From Lachnospiraceae bacterium MD308 (GTDB taxonomy: Bacteria > Bacillota > Clostridia > Lachnospirales > Lachnospiraceae): a DNA stretch of 64,000 bases. Location of the stretch: the NCBI GenBank assembly GCA_010206225.2, contig VIQU02000004.1, positions 1 to 64,000 of the forward strand, written 5' to 3'. Position numbers and translations under genes: made by a program. Position 1 is the first letter of the stretch. Each line of letters begins with the position of its first letter. The notes beneath the pieces are model-generated. The model saw nothing but the letters and a program-made list of their open reading frames with translations, was not told the DNA's origin and made no database searches. Positions 26,234-36,913 of this stretch are shown here, piece by piece.

Positions 26234-29200
26234 ATGAGTAATGTAAAACGAGTATTTGTAGAGAAGAAATCAGATTTTGCAGTGAAGGCGAAGGATCTGG
26301 AACATGAGATCAGAGGATATCTTGGAATTAAGGATATCGCTTCTGTCCGTGTGTTGATTCGTTATGACGTGGAGAATGTCACGGACGAGACATTTGAGAA
26401 GGCATGCAATGGCATTTTTGCAGAACCGCCGGTGGACGTTCTGTACAGGGAGGAGTTTCCGGCGGAGGAAGGAAGCAGAGTGTTCTCCGTAGAGTATCTT
26501 CCGGGGCAGTTTGACCAGAGAGCGGATTCCGCGGTGCAGTGTATCCAGTTTATTAAAGAGGATGAGCAGCCGGTGATCAAGACGGCGGTAGTCTATGTGA
26601 TAAAGGGAGAGGGAAGAGAGATTTCTGATGCAGAGCTTCATGCAGTGAAGGCCCACTGTATCAATCCGGTGGATTCAAGGGAGACTGGTATGGAAAAGCC
26701 GGAGACTCTGGTGACGATTTTTGACGAGCCGGAGGATGTCAGGATTTTTGACGGTTTTAAAGATATGGCAGCGGAGGAGTTTAGGAAGCTTTATGATTCT
26801 TTGGGACTTGCCATGACCTTTAAAGATTTCTTGCATATCCAGAATTATTTTAAAAATGAGGAGACAAGAGATCCGTCTATGACGGAGATCCGCGTGCTTG
26901 ATACGTACTGGTCTGATCATTGCCGCCATACTACATTTTCAACAGAACTTACGGATATTTCCTTTGGAGAGGGAGATTACCGGGTTCCGATCGAGGAGAC
27001 TTATAAACAGTATCTTGCAGATCATAGTGAGATTTTTAAAGGAAGGGAAGATAAGTTCATCTGTCTGATGGATCTGGCGCTGATGGCTATGCGCAAGCTT
27101 AAAAAAGAAGGGAAGCTTACTGATCAGGAGGAGTCTGAGGAGATCAATGCCTGCAGTATTGTCGTTCCGGTCACAGTGGACGGTGTGGAGGAAGAGTGGC
27201 TTGTGAACTTTAAGAATGAGACGCACAATCATCCGACAGAGATTGAGCCGTTCGGCGGGGCGGCAACCTGCCTTGGCGGAGCGATCCGCGATCCGTTGTC
27301 CGGGCGTACTTATGTATATCAGGCCATGCGCGTGACGGGAGCTGCCGATCCGACAGTATCCGTGAAGGATACGTTAAAGGGCAAGCTTCCGCAGAAGAAG
27401 CTTGTGCGTGAGGCGGCGCACGGATACAGTTCCTATGGAAATCAGATCGGGCTTGCTACCGGGGCTGTAAAGGAAATCTATCATCCCAACTATGTGGCAA
27501 AGCGTATGGAGATCGGTGCTGTCTTAGGGGCTGCTCCGAGACGTGCGGTGATTCGGGAGACGTCAGATCCGGGGGATATCATCATTCTTCTCGGCGGACG
27601 AACCGGACGCGACGGCTGCGGCGGCGCAACCGGTTCTTCTAAGGTTCATACGACGGAGTCCATCGAGACCTGCGGCGCGGAAGTGCAGAAGGGGAATGCG
27701 CCTACAGAGCGCAAGATCCAGAGGATGTTCCGCAGGGAAGAGGTAAGCAGATTAATTAAGAAATGCAACGATTTTGGAGCCGGCGGCGTCTCTGTTGCGA
27801 TCGGGGAGCTTGCAGACGGGCTTCGGGTTGATCTTGATAAAGTGCCGAAAAAATATGCAGGACTTGACGGCACGGAGATTGCGATTTCCGAATCTCAGGA
27901 GCGTATGGCGGTCGTAGTAGATCCGGAAGACGTAGCAGAATTTATGAGTTATGCGAAAGAGGAGAATCTGGAAGCCGTAGAGGTGGCGGTTGTTACGAAG
28001 GAGCCGAGACTGGTTCTTTACTGGAGAGGAAAAGAGATCGTAAACTTATCAAGGGCATTTTTAGATACCAACGGCGCTCATCAGGAGACGGCTGTCGCAG
28101 TGGATATTCCGGACAGGAAGAACAGTATCTTTACGCGTGAGGAGATCGGGGATGTGAGAGAAAAGTGGCTTTCTGTCCTGTCAGATCTGAATGTTTGCTC
28201 CCAGAAGGGGCTGATAGAGATGTTTGACGGCTCCATCGGCGCGGCTTCTGTGTTCATGCCTCATGGCGGAAAATATCAGACTACGGAGACACAGGCGATG
28301 GTGGCAAAGCTCCCGGTCCTTAGAGGGGACTGCGATACGGTGACGATGATGAGCTATGGCTTTGATCCGTATCTGTCCACATGGAGCCCTTATCACGGGG
28401 CGATCTATGCGGTGACGGAATCCGTTGCCAAGATCGTGGCAAACGGCGGTGATTACCGAAAGATCCGATTCACGTTTCAGGAATACTTCCGCAGGATGAC
28501 AGAGGAGCCGGAAAGATGGAGCCAGCCGTTCGCGGCGCTTCTGGGGGCTTACAATGCACAGCTTGGCTTTGGGCTTCCTTCTATTGGGGGAAAGGACAGT
28601 ATGTCGGGCACTTTTGAGGACATCGATGTGCCGCCGACACTGGTTTCCTTTGCGGTTGATATCGCGAGAGAGAAGGACATTATCACGCCGGAGCTTAAAA
28701 AGGCGGGCAATAAATTAGTATGGCTTAGTATACCGACGGATGAATATGATATTCCGGTCTATGATAAGGTGATGGAGCAATACGGGAAATTCACAGAGGA
28801 TATCCGCGCGGGCAGGATTGTATCGGCCTACGCGACGGACCGACACGGCGTGATCGCAGCAGTCAGCCGCATGGCCTTTGGTAACCGGATGGGTGTGAAG
28901 ATTGAGCATAGTATGGACGCAAGAGATCTGTTCGCTCCGGCTTTTGGCGATATCATTGCGGAGGTTGCTGACGGAAAGGTCGGCGAACTTGCGATTTCCT
29001 ACACCGTGATCGGTGAAGTGACAGCCGATGGAACGTTCTCCTACGGCAATGTGAATATTTCCGAAGCAGAGGCGGAGGAAACGTGGAAAGCGCCGTTAGA
29101 GAAAGTATTTAAGACCAATTCCGGAGCGGAAGGTCAGGATGAAAAGGTGGAGACCGGACTTTACCATGCATCGGATGTCCATATCTGTACCCATAAGATC

Positions 29201-30001
29201 GCTCAGCCGACCGTATTTATTCCGGTATTTCCGGGAACGAACTGTGAGTACGACAGCACGAAAGCGTTTGAGCGGGCAGGTGCGAAGGTGGTGACGAAGG
29301 TATTCAAAAATCTAGATGCGGCAGATATTGTCGATTCGGTCAATATATTTGAGAAGGCCATAGACGGGGCGCAGATCATCATGTTCCCGGGCGGATTCTC
29401 GGCGGGCGACGAGCCGGACGGATCTGCGAAGTTTTTTGCGACTGCTTTCCAGAATGCAAAGATTAAGGAAGCGGTGGAGCGTCTCCTGAATGAGAGGGAC
29501 GGGCTTGCGCTTGGTATCTGCAACGGGTTTCAGGCGTTAGTGAAACTCGGGCTTGTTCCGAACGGACAGATTACAGGGCAGGATGAGAAATCTCCGACTC
29601 TGACTTATAATACGATCGGACGTCATATTTCCAAGATGATCTATGTGAAGGTTGTTACGGATCGGTCTCCGTGGCTTAAGAAAGCCAAGCTTGGTGGCGT
29701 GTACACGAATCCGGCATCTCACGGGGAAGGACGTTTTGTGGCAGATAAAGAGTGGCTTGACAGGCTCTTTGCGAATGGACAGGTTGCGACACAGTACTGC
29801 GACATCGACGGAAATATCACGATGGATGAAGAGTGGAATGTCAACGGTTCTTACATGGCGATTGAGGGTATTACAAGTCCGGACGGGCGTGTATTTGGTA
29901 AGATGGCGCACTCTGAGAGACGTGCGCGATCGGTTGCCATGAATATTTACGGAGAGCAGGATATGAAGATCTTTGAGTCCGGTGTAGAATATTTCAGATA
30001 A
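26234..30001 (+). CDS. purL: phosphoribosylformylglycinamidine synthase, single-chain PurL
   Basis: 1255 residues, the large form that fuses the synthase and glutaminase parts (PurL plus PurQ). It makes FGAM from FGAR, ATP and glutamine in purine synthesis. Visible landmarks are YWSDHCRHTTFST (about 215-230, start of the catalytic core) and NFKNETHNHPTEIEPFGGAA (about 326-345). Next come GGRTGRDGCGGATGSSKVHT and SIGGKDSMSGTF in the second synthase half, then a C-terminal class I glutaminase with GICNGFQALVKLG (nucleophile Cys) and NPASHGEGRFV (His). AAGGAGGAGAATGA precedes ATG 26234. No other pur gene is adjacent. Confidence 0.95.
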   Translation: MSNVKRVFVEKKSDFAVKAKDLEHEIRGYLGIKDIASVRVLIRYDVENVTDETFEKACNGIFAEPPVDVLYREEFPAEEGSRVFSVEYLPGQFDQRADSAVQCIQFIKEDEQPVIKTAVVYVIKGEGREISDAELHAVKAHCINPVDSRETGMEKPETLVTIFDEPEDVRIFDGFKDMAAEEFRKLYDSLGLAMTFKDFLHIQNYFKNEETRDPSMTEIRVLDTYWSDHCRHTTFSTELTDISFGEGDYRVPIEETYKQYLADHSEIFKGREDKFICLMDLALMAMRKLKKEGKLTDQEESEEINACSIVVPVTVDGVEEEWLVNFKNETHNHPTEIEPFGGAATCLGGAIRDPLSGRTYVYQAMRVTGAADPTVSVKDTLKGKLPQKKLVREAAHGYSSYGNQIGLATGAVKEIYHPNYVAKRMEIGAVLGAAPRRAVIRETSDPGDIIILLGGRTGRDGCGGATGSSKVHTTESIETCGAEVQKGNAPTERKIQRMFRREEVSRLIKKCNDFGAGGVSVAIGELADGLRVDLDKVPKKYAGLDGTEIAISESQERMAVVVDPEDVAEFMSYAKEENLEAVEVAVVTKEPRLVLYWRGKEIVNLSRAFLDTNGAHQETAVAVDIPDRKNSIFTREEIGDVREKWLSVLSDLNVCSQKGLIEMFDGSIGAASVFMPHGGKYQTTETQAMVAKLPVLRGDCDTVTMMSYGFDPYLSTWSPYHGAIYAVTESVAKIVANGGDYRKIRFTFQEYFRRMTEEPERWSQPFAALLGAYNAQLGFGLPSIGGKDSMSGTFEDIDVPPTLVSFAVDIAREKDIITPELKKAGNKLVWLSIPTDEYDIPVYDKVMEQYGKFTEDIRAGRIVSAYATDRHGVIAAVSRMAFGNRMGVKIEHSMDARDLFAPAFGDIIAEVADGKVGELAISYTVIGEVTADGTFSYGNVNISEAEAEETWKAPLEKVFKTNSGAEGQDEKVETGLYHASDVHICTHKIAQPTVFIPVFPGTNCEYDSTKAFERAGAKVVTKVFKNLDAADIVDSVNIFEKAIDGAQIIMFPGGFSAGDEPDGSAKFFATAFQNAKIKEAVERLLNERDGLALGICNGFQALVKLGLVPNGQITGQDEKSPTLTYNTIGRHISKMIYVKVVTDRSPWLKKAKLGGVYTNPASHGEGRFVADKEWLDRLFANGQVATQYCDIDGNITMDEEWNVNGSYMAIEGITSPDGRVFGKMAHSERRARSVAMNIYGEQDMKIFESGVEYFR

Positions 30002-30138
30002 GATATAAAATGAATGCTTTCTGCTAGATTGTTGCATAAAAGAAAAAGAAAACTTGAAAGATTTGCTGTGAAAACTTAGGCGAATGCAGGAAATGTTAAT
30101 GGAAATTGCAAAAAATACGCATTTTCAGAAAAAAATTC

Positions 30139-30219
30139 TTGTGTTCCCGGGCGAAATCCTTTACAATGTTAAAGGACAAAAGCGTCGGAAAGCGGATAGA
30201 CGTCGTCTGTCCGCTTTTT
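30139..30219 (+). promoter_or_regulatory. gdhA promoter and leader hairpin
   Basis: TTGTGT (30139-30144) and TACAAT (30162-30167) are 17 bp apart. About 20 bases downstream of the predicted start of transcription a 13-bp stem (AAAGCGGATAGAC with GTCTGTCCGCTTT, one G-U) is followed by TTTTTAAAG (30189-30219). It is a terminator by shape, but it sits in the gdhA leader 48 bases before the start codon, so it may be an attenuator. Confidence 0.55.
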
Positions 30220-30260
30220 AAAGCTTTGAGGAAATTAAGGAAATATATTCTAGGAGGTAA

Positions 30261-31601
<1,341 letters not shown>

Positions 31602-31633
31602 AGCAAGAAGGATCATAAATTTTTGAACATTAG

Positions 31634-31669
31634 AATCCGCAGGCAATGTGTTTTTGTCTGCGGATTTTG
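31634..31669. terminator. terminator between convergent gdhA and the cyclase gene
   Basis: AATCCGCAG pairs with CTGCGGATT around a 15-base loop and TTTGAAATATTATTTT follows. Both genes run into it. Confidence 0.7.
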
Positions 31670-31703
31670 AAATATTATTTTAATATGCATTGTATTTTAA
31701 AGA

Positions 31704-33083
31704 TCAGGAATCAAAGGTATAACCGCACCTTCCGTTCTTCTTTGTGTGATAAAGGGCTGCATCCGCCTGACCGAATAATTCGTCCCCGTATCCGTTCTGA
31801 GAAAATGCTGCTCCAATGCTGACGGAATATTTGGGAAAGTCTTTTGAAGGGTGCTGCAAGGTATGATTGATCCGGTCAATCTTGCGTCCGATGATTTCTT
31901 TGTGTTCCGGCGTCACATCGTGAAGAATCGCGGCAAATTCGTCGCCTCCTACACGGAATATATAATCGGCGGAACGGAAGCTCTCTTCCAGAAGAGCCGC
32001 TACCTTCCTAAGAGCCTGATCGCCGATCTCATGTCCATAAGTGTCATTGACGGACTTGAATTCATCAACATCGATCAGGAGCAAGGCAATTGGCTGGGAA
32101 AGCGTGCGCAGGTCGTCTTTGATCTGTTCAAAAGCCTGACGGTTTAACAATCCAGTCAGCGCATCGTGTTCAGCTTTCTGACGGAGCAGATTATGCTGCG
32201 CCTGCGACATCTCATATACATTATTGTAAGTGGCAGCAAGATATCTGAATTCATAGGCGCCTGTAATTTCAAGAATGTTATTGTTTTTTATACAATTGAT
32301 ATAGATTCGGATGGGCTTAAGGATCAGAATCGCGATCATAGCATAGGCGAGAAAAACTAGCAGTACGATCAGTAAGGTGCAGATGCTTTGGTGCGCCAGT
32401 GCTTTTTCCATGGCGGCTTCGCTTTCTTCATGCCTCATTTCACAGACTTTGATCGCACTTTTTGCCACGTTAGACAGCGTATCATCTATCTTCTGTTTTT
32501 TTGTCCGGTATTCATGGCCGAAGACCAGTTCAGAGGCGGCGGCCGCCATCTCCTGCGAGGTGTACGTAAGCTCCTCGCATGGCAGCTTATAATCTTGTAT
32601 CTCCGAAGAGAGTCTGATGATGTCTGCATCCGCAGACAGGGCGGCAAGCTTCATGGCATGAAGCTCCAGATCCATGAGCGCATTGGAAAGCTTCAATGCG
32701 TCTTTTGAGAGCTGGAGAGTGATTTCGTCATCTCCTGACAGCTGCTTTTCAATCTCTAAGAGCGCCCGTTCCCTGCGCCGTGTGACGTCCGTCTCCATAA
32801 AATAGGCATCAGCGTGCAGTTGATCCTTTGTGATAACATAAAGGCGCGCCTGCTCTGTTAAATAGTCAGAGCCAAGGGATATGTTCATGGCATCTTTCTG
32901 TGTCAGAGTATATTTGTGCGACGTGCGGGTGAGCTGACGATATTGTTTTTTTACATTCATAATACTATATCCGATCAGTATCGCGACCAAGACTGTGCAG
33001 AGAGCGATCCAAAGACTGATGGTCTGGATTTTAAACCCCTTTAATGTAGTTACTTTTGAATTTTCCTGATTTTTTTTATTCAC
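31704..33083 (-). CDS. membrane-bound diguanylate cyclase (GGDEF)
   Basis: About 459 residues from GTG 33083, which has AGGAAG seven bases upstream. An ATG at 33128 lies upstream of the likely -10 box, so it cannot be the start. TM1 (about 18-38) and TM2 (about 240-262) enclose an extracytoplasmic helical sensor of about 200 residues. The GGDEF domain (about 300-455) has HDALTGLLNRQAFEQ, LLLIDVDEFKSVND and the intact active site RVGGDEFAAIL. The RSAD five residues before it is an inhibitory I-site (RxxD). It should make c-di-GMP with product feedback. Confidence 0.9.
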   Translation of the reverse strand: MNKKNQENSKVTTLKGFKIQTISLWIALCTVLVAILIGYSIMNVKKQYRQLTRTSHKYTLTQKDAMNISLGSDYLTEQARLYVITKDQLHADAYFMETDVTRRRERALLEIEKQLSGDDEITLQLSKDALKLSNALMDLELHAMKLAALSADADIIRLSSEIQDYKLPCEELTYTSQEMAAAASELVFGHEYRTKKQKIDDTLSNVAKSAIKVCEMRHEESEAAMEKALAHQSICTLLIVLLVFLAYAMIAILILKPIRIYINCIKNNNILEITGAYEFRYLAATYNNVYEMSQAQHNLLRQKAEHDALTGLLNRQAFEQIKDDLRTLSQPIALLLIDVDEFKSVNDTYGHEIGDQALRKVAALLEESFRSADYIFRVGGDEFAAILHDVTPEHKEIIGRKIDRINHTLQHPSKDFPKYSVSIGAAFSQNGYGDELFGQADAALYHTKKNGRCGYTFDS

Positions 33084-33114
33084 TATTTTCTTCCTGCCTT
33101 TATTTACTATAATA

Positions 33115-33143
33115 AATATATCATTCACAGTCCGGTTTTACAA
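33115..33143 (-). promoter_or_regulatory. sigma-A promoter of the diguanylate cyclase gene
   Basis: Minus-strand TTGTAA (33138-33143) and TATATT (33115-33120), 17-bp spacing. Transcription would start at about 33,108, which supports the GTG start at 33083. Confidence 0.6.
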
Positions 33144-33191
33144 TATTTACAGAGAAAACAGGCGAAAAAAGAAAAAAACGAAAGAAAAGTG

Positions 33192-33221
33192 TTGACAAAT
33201 CTTGTTAAGAGATAGTATAAT
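33192..33221 (+). promoter_or_regulatory. tRNA operon promoter
   Basis: Consensus TTGACA (33192-33197) and TATAAT (33216-33221), 18-bp spacing, 37 bases before tRNA-Val. Confidence 0.8.
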
Positions 33222-33258
33222 GGCAAAGCAGGTTCGAGATAAGGATTTGCACAGATAT

Positions 33259-33331
33259 GGGATCATAGCTCAGCTGGGAGAGCATCTGCCTTACAAGCAG
33301 AGGGTCATAGGTTCGAGCCCTATTGGTCCCA
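33259..33331 (+). tRNA. tRNA-Val (anticodon TAC)
   Basis: A 73-base cloverleaf with acceptor GGGATCA/TGGTCCC, D-arm TAGCTCAGCTGGGAGAGCA, anticodon stem CTGCC-TTACAAG loop with TAC, and T-arm GGTTCGAGCCC. The discriminator base is A and CCA is not encoded. Confidence 0.95.
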
Positions 33332-33341
33332 TACTATATCT

Positions 33342-33415
33342 GGCGGGATAGCTCAGTTGGCTAGAGCACACGGTTCATACCCGTGGTGTCGCTGGTTCAA
33401 ATCCAGTTCCCGCTA
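33342..33415 (+). tRNA. tRNA-Met (anticodon CAT)
   Basis: A 74-base cloverleaf with acceptor GGCGGGA/TCCCGCT, D-arm TAGCTCAGTTGGCTAGAGCA, anticodon loop TTCATAC and T-arm TGGTTCAAATCCA. The first pair is G-U rather than the initiator mismatch, so it is an elongator Met tRNA or an Ile(CAT) species. It is 10 bases after tRNA-Val. Confidence 0.9.
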
Positions 33416-33424
33416 CTTGATTAC

Positions 33425-33457
33425 GAAGGAGACAGTTGTTGACTGTCTTCTTTTTTT
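33425..33457 (+). terminator. tRNA operon terminator
   Basis: GAAG and GACAGT pair with ACTGTC and TTC around TGTTG, then TTTTTTT. Confidence 0.8.
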
Positions 33458-33536
33458 CACGTATGATAGAGGTGAAGAGTACAAAACACGAAAATATCCG
33501 TGCGTACTGAGAATGGAAAAACAAGGAGGATCGATC

Positions 33537-33812
33537 ATGACGAAATCACGGTTATATATTTATATTATTGCAGGAGGTTATGTGGCTTATACCGGGATTG
33601 GACTGGCAAAGAGTGCATTAGCGCAGCGTCCGGACAATTATCTGTTGTATCTGATCATCGGGATTTTATTTGTTGCGACCGGCGGATTTTTTGCGGTAAA
33701 GAGCGTCATTAGGATTTTCAGGGGCGATTATGCCGACCGGTCGGGGGATCCCGGGGATGATCCGCAGGAAGATGAGAAAGATGAGATGCGGGATGATCCG
33801 GAAGACAGGTAG
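33537..33812 (+). CDS. small two-helix membrane protein, 91 residues
   Basis: ATG 33537 follows ACAAGGAGGATCGATC. Two membrane helices (about 6-27 and 38-60) are followed by a very acidic tail rich in Asp, Glu and Pro (about 70-91), presumably cytoplasmic. I do not recognise a family. It precedes ispF by 37 bases on the same strand and may be co-transcribed. Confidence 0.65.
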   Translation: MTKSRLYIYIIAGGYVAYTGIGLAKSALAQRPDNYLLYLIIGILFVATGGFFAVKSVIRIFRGDYADRSGDPGDDPQEDEKDEMRDDPEDR

Positions 33813-33849
33813 ACTGTAGGAACAAAAAACATAGGAAGGGGAACATAAT

Positions 33850-34407
33850 ATGAGGATAGGAATGGGATATGACGTCCACCGGCTGGTGGAGGGACGGAAG
33901 TTGATACTGGGAGGAGTTGAGATTCCTTATGAGAAGGGACTTTTGGGCCACTCGGATGCAGATGTTCTGCTTCATGCAGTAATGGATGCGCTTTTAGGCG
34001 CGGCAGCTCTTGGGGATATCGGAAAGCATTTTCCAGATACGGATCCGGCATATAAGGGAATATCAAGCATCCGGCTCTTAGAGCATGTGGGAAGGCTGAT
34101 TGAAGATGAGCTGTATGTGGTCGGCAATATTGATGCGACGATTATTGCCCAGCGTCCGAAGATGGCGCCTTATATAGAGCAGATGCGGGGAAATATAGCG
34201 CAGGCGCTTGGGATTGATATTTCGCAGGTGAATGTTAAGGCCACGACGGAAGAAGGGCTTGGCTTTACCGGAAGCGGAGAAGGGATTTCTTCGCAGGCTG
34301 TCGCATGTCTCGAGACGGTTGCGAATTGCAGTTATGTGGCGGCAGCGGATTATGGCGGGGATTTTGCAGGCTGTCAGGGGTGCTGCGGCAGGGCGAAAGA
34401 GGAGTAA
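33850..34407 (+). CDS. ispF: 2-C-methyl-D-erythritol 2,4-cyclodiphosphate synthase with a Cys-rich tail
   Basis: 185 residues. The first 157 or so are a normal IspF of the MEP isoprenoid pathway: [20 protein letters not shown] (metal-binding D8 and H10), [20 protein letters not shown] (H42 region), [35 protein letters not shown]. The last 25-28 residues are an extension with four cysteines (CSY then CQGCC). It is not needed for the fold and is absent from typical IspF. ATG 33850 follows AGGAAGGGGAACATAAT. The stop lies 4 bases before the next gene. Confidence 0.95.
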   Translation: MRIGMGYDVHRLVEGRKLILGGVEIPYEKGLLGHSDADVLLHAVMDALLGAAALGDIGKHFPDTDPAYKGISSIRLLEHVGRLIEDELYVVGNIDATIIAQRPKMAPYIEQMRGNIAQALGIDISQVNVKATTEEGLGFTGSGEGISSQAVACLETVANCSYVAAADYGGDFAGCQGCCGRAKEE

Positions 34408-34411
34408 CGGG

Positions 34412-35404
34412 ATGGAGATACGAAGATTAACCCAAGGTGAGAAAGCATGTACCAGAGACTTATATGAGGAAGTCTTTCCGGAGGATAGCCGGGAATTTGT
34501 GGACTATTATTATACGGAGAAGACGAAGGATAATGTGATCTACGCGGCAGAGGAGGATAAAAAAATTCGGGGAATGCTGCATCTGAATCCTTATGTGCTG
34601 TCTGTAAATGGTTCAGAGAGGAAAGTGAATTATATTGTCGCAGTGGCAACGCAGAGAGACTATCGCAGACGGGGATATATGGCGGCGCTTTTAAGACATG
34701 TGCTTCAGGATATGTATGAGGCGGGACAGTCGTTTACATTTTTAATGCCGGCGGCGGAGCGTATCTATCTTCCCCATGATTTTCGTACCGTATATGAGCA
34801 GGAGAAGCGGTATTATGAAGAGGGAAAGAGCGAGTATCCTATGACTCAGGCGGGGGAAGAGGATTGTGAAAAACTGGCGGAGGAAGCGAACCGGTATCTT
34901 GGTGAGAATTATCAGGTATTTGCAAAGCGGGACGCCGCGTATTATCAGAGGCTTCTGAAGGAATATGCAAGCGACGGGGGCGCTCTCATGATTGGGAGGA
35001 AGGACGGAGAGATTACGGACTGCCGTGTCTTTATGCCGGACGGGGCAGAGAAGGAAAAACCAAAGATCATGGTGCGGATCGTCGATGTGCGCAGGATGTT
35101 TATGGTTCTTAAGGTGAAAAGTCTGACGGCCGTCTGTTTTCATATCACGGATCCGGTCATTGAAGAGAATAACCGCTGTATCGTTTTCATGGGAACAGAA
35201 TTTTCGGGAGTGATGCTGATGGACGGCAAGCCGGAAAACAGTGAGGGGACGGTTACAATCGCCGCTCTTGCAAGCTTCCTGTTCGGGGTGAAGAATGCGG
35301 AAGAGATATGCGAAGAGGAAGGCGTCTTTCTGTCGGAGAGGATGAAGGAGGAGATGAGAAAAATCATTCCTCTGTCAAAGATATATTTGAATGAGACTGT
35401 GTAA
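34412..35404 (+). CDS. GNAT acetyltransferase, Eis-like
   Basis: 330 residues from ATG 34412 (GAGGAG site seven bases upstream, overlapping the ispF end). The N-terminal GNAT domain has VNYIVAVATQRDYRRRGYMA, the acetyl-CoA loop (about residues 77-96). A second, degenerate GNAT-like part and a C-terminal SCP2-type domain (about 220-330) follow, the arrangement of the Eis/DUF4111-like group. The acceptor is unknown. It is coupled to ispF by position. Confidence 0.8.
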   Translation: MEIRRLTQGEKACTRDLYEEVFPEDSREFVDYYYTEKTKDNVIYAAEEDKKIRGMLHLNPYVLSVNGSERKVNYIVAVATQRDYRRRGYMAALLRHVLQDMYEAGQSFTFLMPAAERIYLPHDFRTVYEQEKRYYEEGKSEYPMTQAGEEDCEKLAEEANRYLGENYQVFAKRDAAYYQRLLKEYASDGGALMIGRKDGEITDCRVFMPDGAEKEKPKIMVRIVDVRRMFMVLKVKSLTAVCFHITDPVIEENNRCIVFMGTEFSGVMLMDGKPENSEGTVTIAALASFLFGVKNAEEICEEEGVFLSERMKEEMRKIIPLSKIYLNETV

Positions 35405-35418
35405 TAAAAAAATGCGAA

Positions 35419-35463
35419 AAGCAGGAATCAGATTCAGGTAAGCGGATTTGATTCCTGTTTTTT
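35419..35463 (+). terminator. terminator after the GNAT gene
   Basis: GCAGGAATCA pairs with TGATTCCTGT, 18-base loop, then TTTTTT. Confidence 0.75.
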
Positions 35464-35570
35464 ATGTTGGTATTTCTTTTGAATTTTCTTTAGAAATTCT
35501 TTCGGTTTTGCCGTCATCACTCTTAAGATTTGGCGGATATACTCTTTTTATACCGAAAGGAGGAAAGCTT

Positions 35571-36086
35571 ATGGGTGTACAGCAGCTAACACATTATTTT
35601 ACGCAGTACGGTCCGGCAATTATCTTTTTGATCGTTCTGCTTGAATACATGAATCTTCCGGGTTTTCCGGCAGGAGTGATCATGCCGATGGCGGGTATCT
35701 GGGCGGCGAGAGGGAATATAAGTTTTCTGACGGTCATGGTCCTGTCGGTGGCGGCGGGCGTTCTGGGAAGCTGGATTCTGTATTTTATCGGACGTTTTGG
35801 AGGTGAGAGATTTTTTCGGTTTTATACTAGAAAATTTCCGAAACAGAAAGAAGCTTTGGAGATAAATCTGGAGATGATACGAAAGAAAGGCGCATACGGA
35901 GTATTTTTCAGTAAGCTTGTCCCTATGCTTCGGACGCTGATCTCCATACCGGCAGGGATCGTCGGACTTGACTTTGCCAGATATACGGTGAGCTCGCTCC
36001 TTGGCGTGTGTCTGTGGAATCTTGCATTCGTAGGAGCCGGGTACTTTAGTGCGGATACGGTATGGAACATGCTGACAGCCGCGTAA
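35571..36086 (+). CDS. DedA/SNARE-associated family membrane protein
   Basis: 171 residues from ATG 35571 (AAAGGAGGAAAGCTT). It carries the DedA pattern LEYMNLPGFPAGVIMPMAGI with the re-entrant loop, GSWILYFIGRFGGERFF, and the C-terminal conserved FFSKLVPMLRTLISIPAGIV. Four to five membrane segments are predicted. DedA proteins include undecaprenyl-phosphate and phospholipid translocases. The protein is about 25 residues shorter than most members, mainly at both ends. It is not obviously linked to its neighbours. Confidence 0.85.
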   Translation: MGVQQLTHYFTQYGPAIIFLIVLLEYMNLPGFPAGVIMPMAGIWAARGNISFLTVMVLSVAAGVLGSWILYFIGRFGGERFFRFYTRKFPKQKEALEINLEMIRKKGAYGVFFSKLVPMLRTLISIPAGIVGLDFARYTVSSLLGVCLWNLAFVGAGYFSADTVWNMLTAA

Positions 36087-36205
36087 ACGCTCTGAACAAA
36101 GGGAAATCCGCATATACCCAAAAGTGAAAAGATGTGGTAAGATGTTCACATTGACAAAGAGTATAGCGAATGAAGTATGGAGAGACAGAGAGGAGAACGT
36201 TAAAA

Positions 36206-36913
36206 ATGGAAATAAATCATGTGCTGGTTGTGGAGGATGACAAGGAGATCCGCGAAGGCGTAAAGATATATCTGAAATCTCAGGGCTACGAGGTGTTTGA
36301 GGCTTCGGACGGTATGGAAGGGCTTGAGATCATTGAAAAAGAGGAGATCCATCTTGCGATTGTAGATGTGATGATGCCGAGAATGGACGGTATAGCCATG
36401 ACGATCAAGCTCCGGGAAAAATACGACTTCCCTGTTATCTTCCTGTCGGCAAAATCGGAGGAGGTAGATAAGATCATGGGACTGAACATGGGAGCGGATG
36501 ATTATGTGACAAAGCCGTTTACCCCTATGGAGCTGCTTGCCAGAGTAAATTCCCAGTTGAGGCGTTATAAGAGATTCATGGAGCGCCTTGGAACTGCGAA
36601 GGAATCCTCCGCAGTGCATACCATCGGCGGATTGGAACTGAATGAAGAGACCGTTGAGGTTACGGTGGACGGGGAACCGGTGAAGATGACTCCGATTGAA
36701 TTTAAGATTCTGCTTTTGTTTATGAAAAATCCAGGCAGAGTATTTTCGGCGGAGGAAATCTATGAACGGGTATGGAATGAGCGGGCGGTAAACACAGACA
36801 CGATCATGGTGCATGTGAGAAATATAAGAGAAAAGATAGAGATCAATCCAAAAGAACCAAAATATTTGAAGGTGGTGTGGGGTGTTGGATACAAAATTGA
36901 AAAACAGGCATAA
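36206..36913 (+). CDS. OmpR-family response regulator
   Basis: 235 residues from ATG 36206 (AGAGGAGAACGTTAAAA). The receiver has VVEDDKEIREG, the phospho-acceptor in LAIVDVMMPRMDG and the Lys in VTKPFTPMELL. The C-terminal winged helix has KMTPIEFKILLLFMKNPGRV and NTDTIMVHVRNIREKIEINP. It resembles VanR/YycF-type regulators. It overlaps the following kinase gene by 32 bases, so the pair is co-translated. The target genes are not evident from the sequence. Confidence 0.9.
   Translation: MEINHVLVVEDDKEIREGVKIYLKSQGYEVFEASDGMEGLEIIEKEEIHLAIVDVMMPRMDGIAMTIKLREKYDFPVIFLSAKSEEVDKIMGLNMGADDYVTKPFTPMELLARVNSQLRRYKRFMERLGTAKESSAVHTIGGLELNEETVEVTVDGEPVKMTPIEFKILLLFMKNPGRVFSAEEIYERVWNERAVNTDTIMVHVRNIREKIEINPKEPKYLKVVWGVGYKIEKQA

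Noticed and set aside
33357-33536. N-terminal extension of the small membrane protein into tRNA-Met
   Set aside because: The extension overlaps the tRNA and its terminator. ATG 33537 has a strong GGAGG site.
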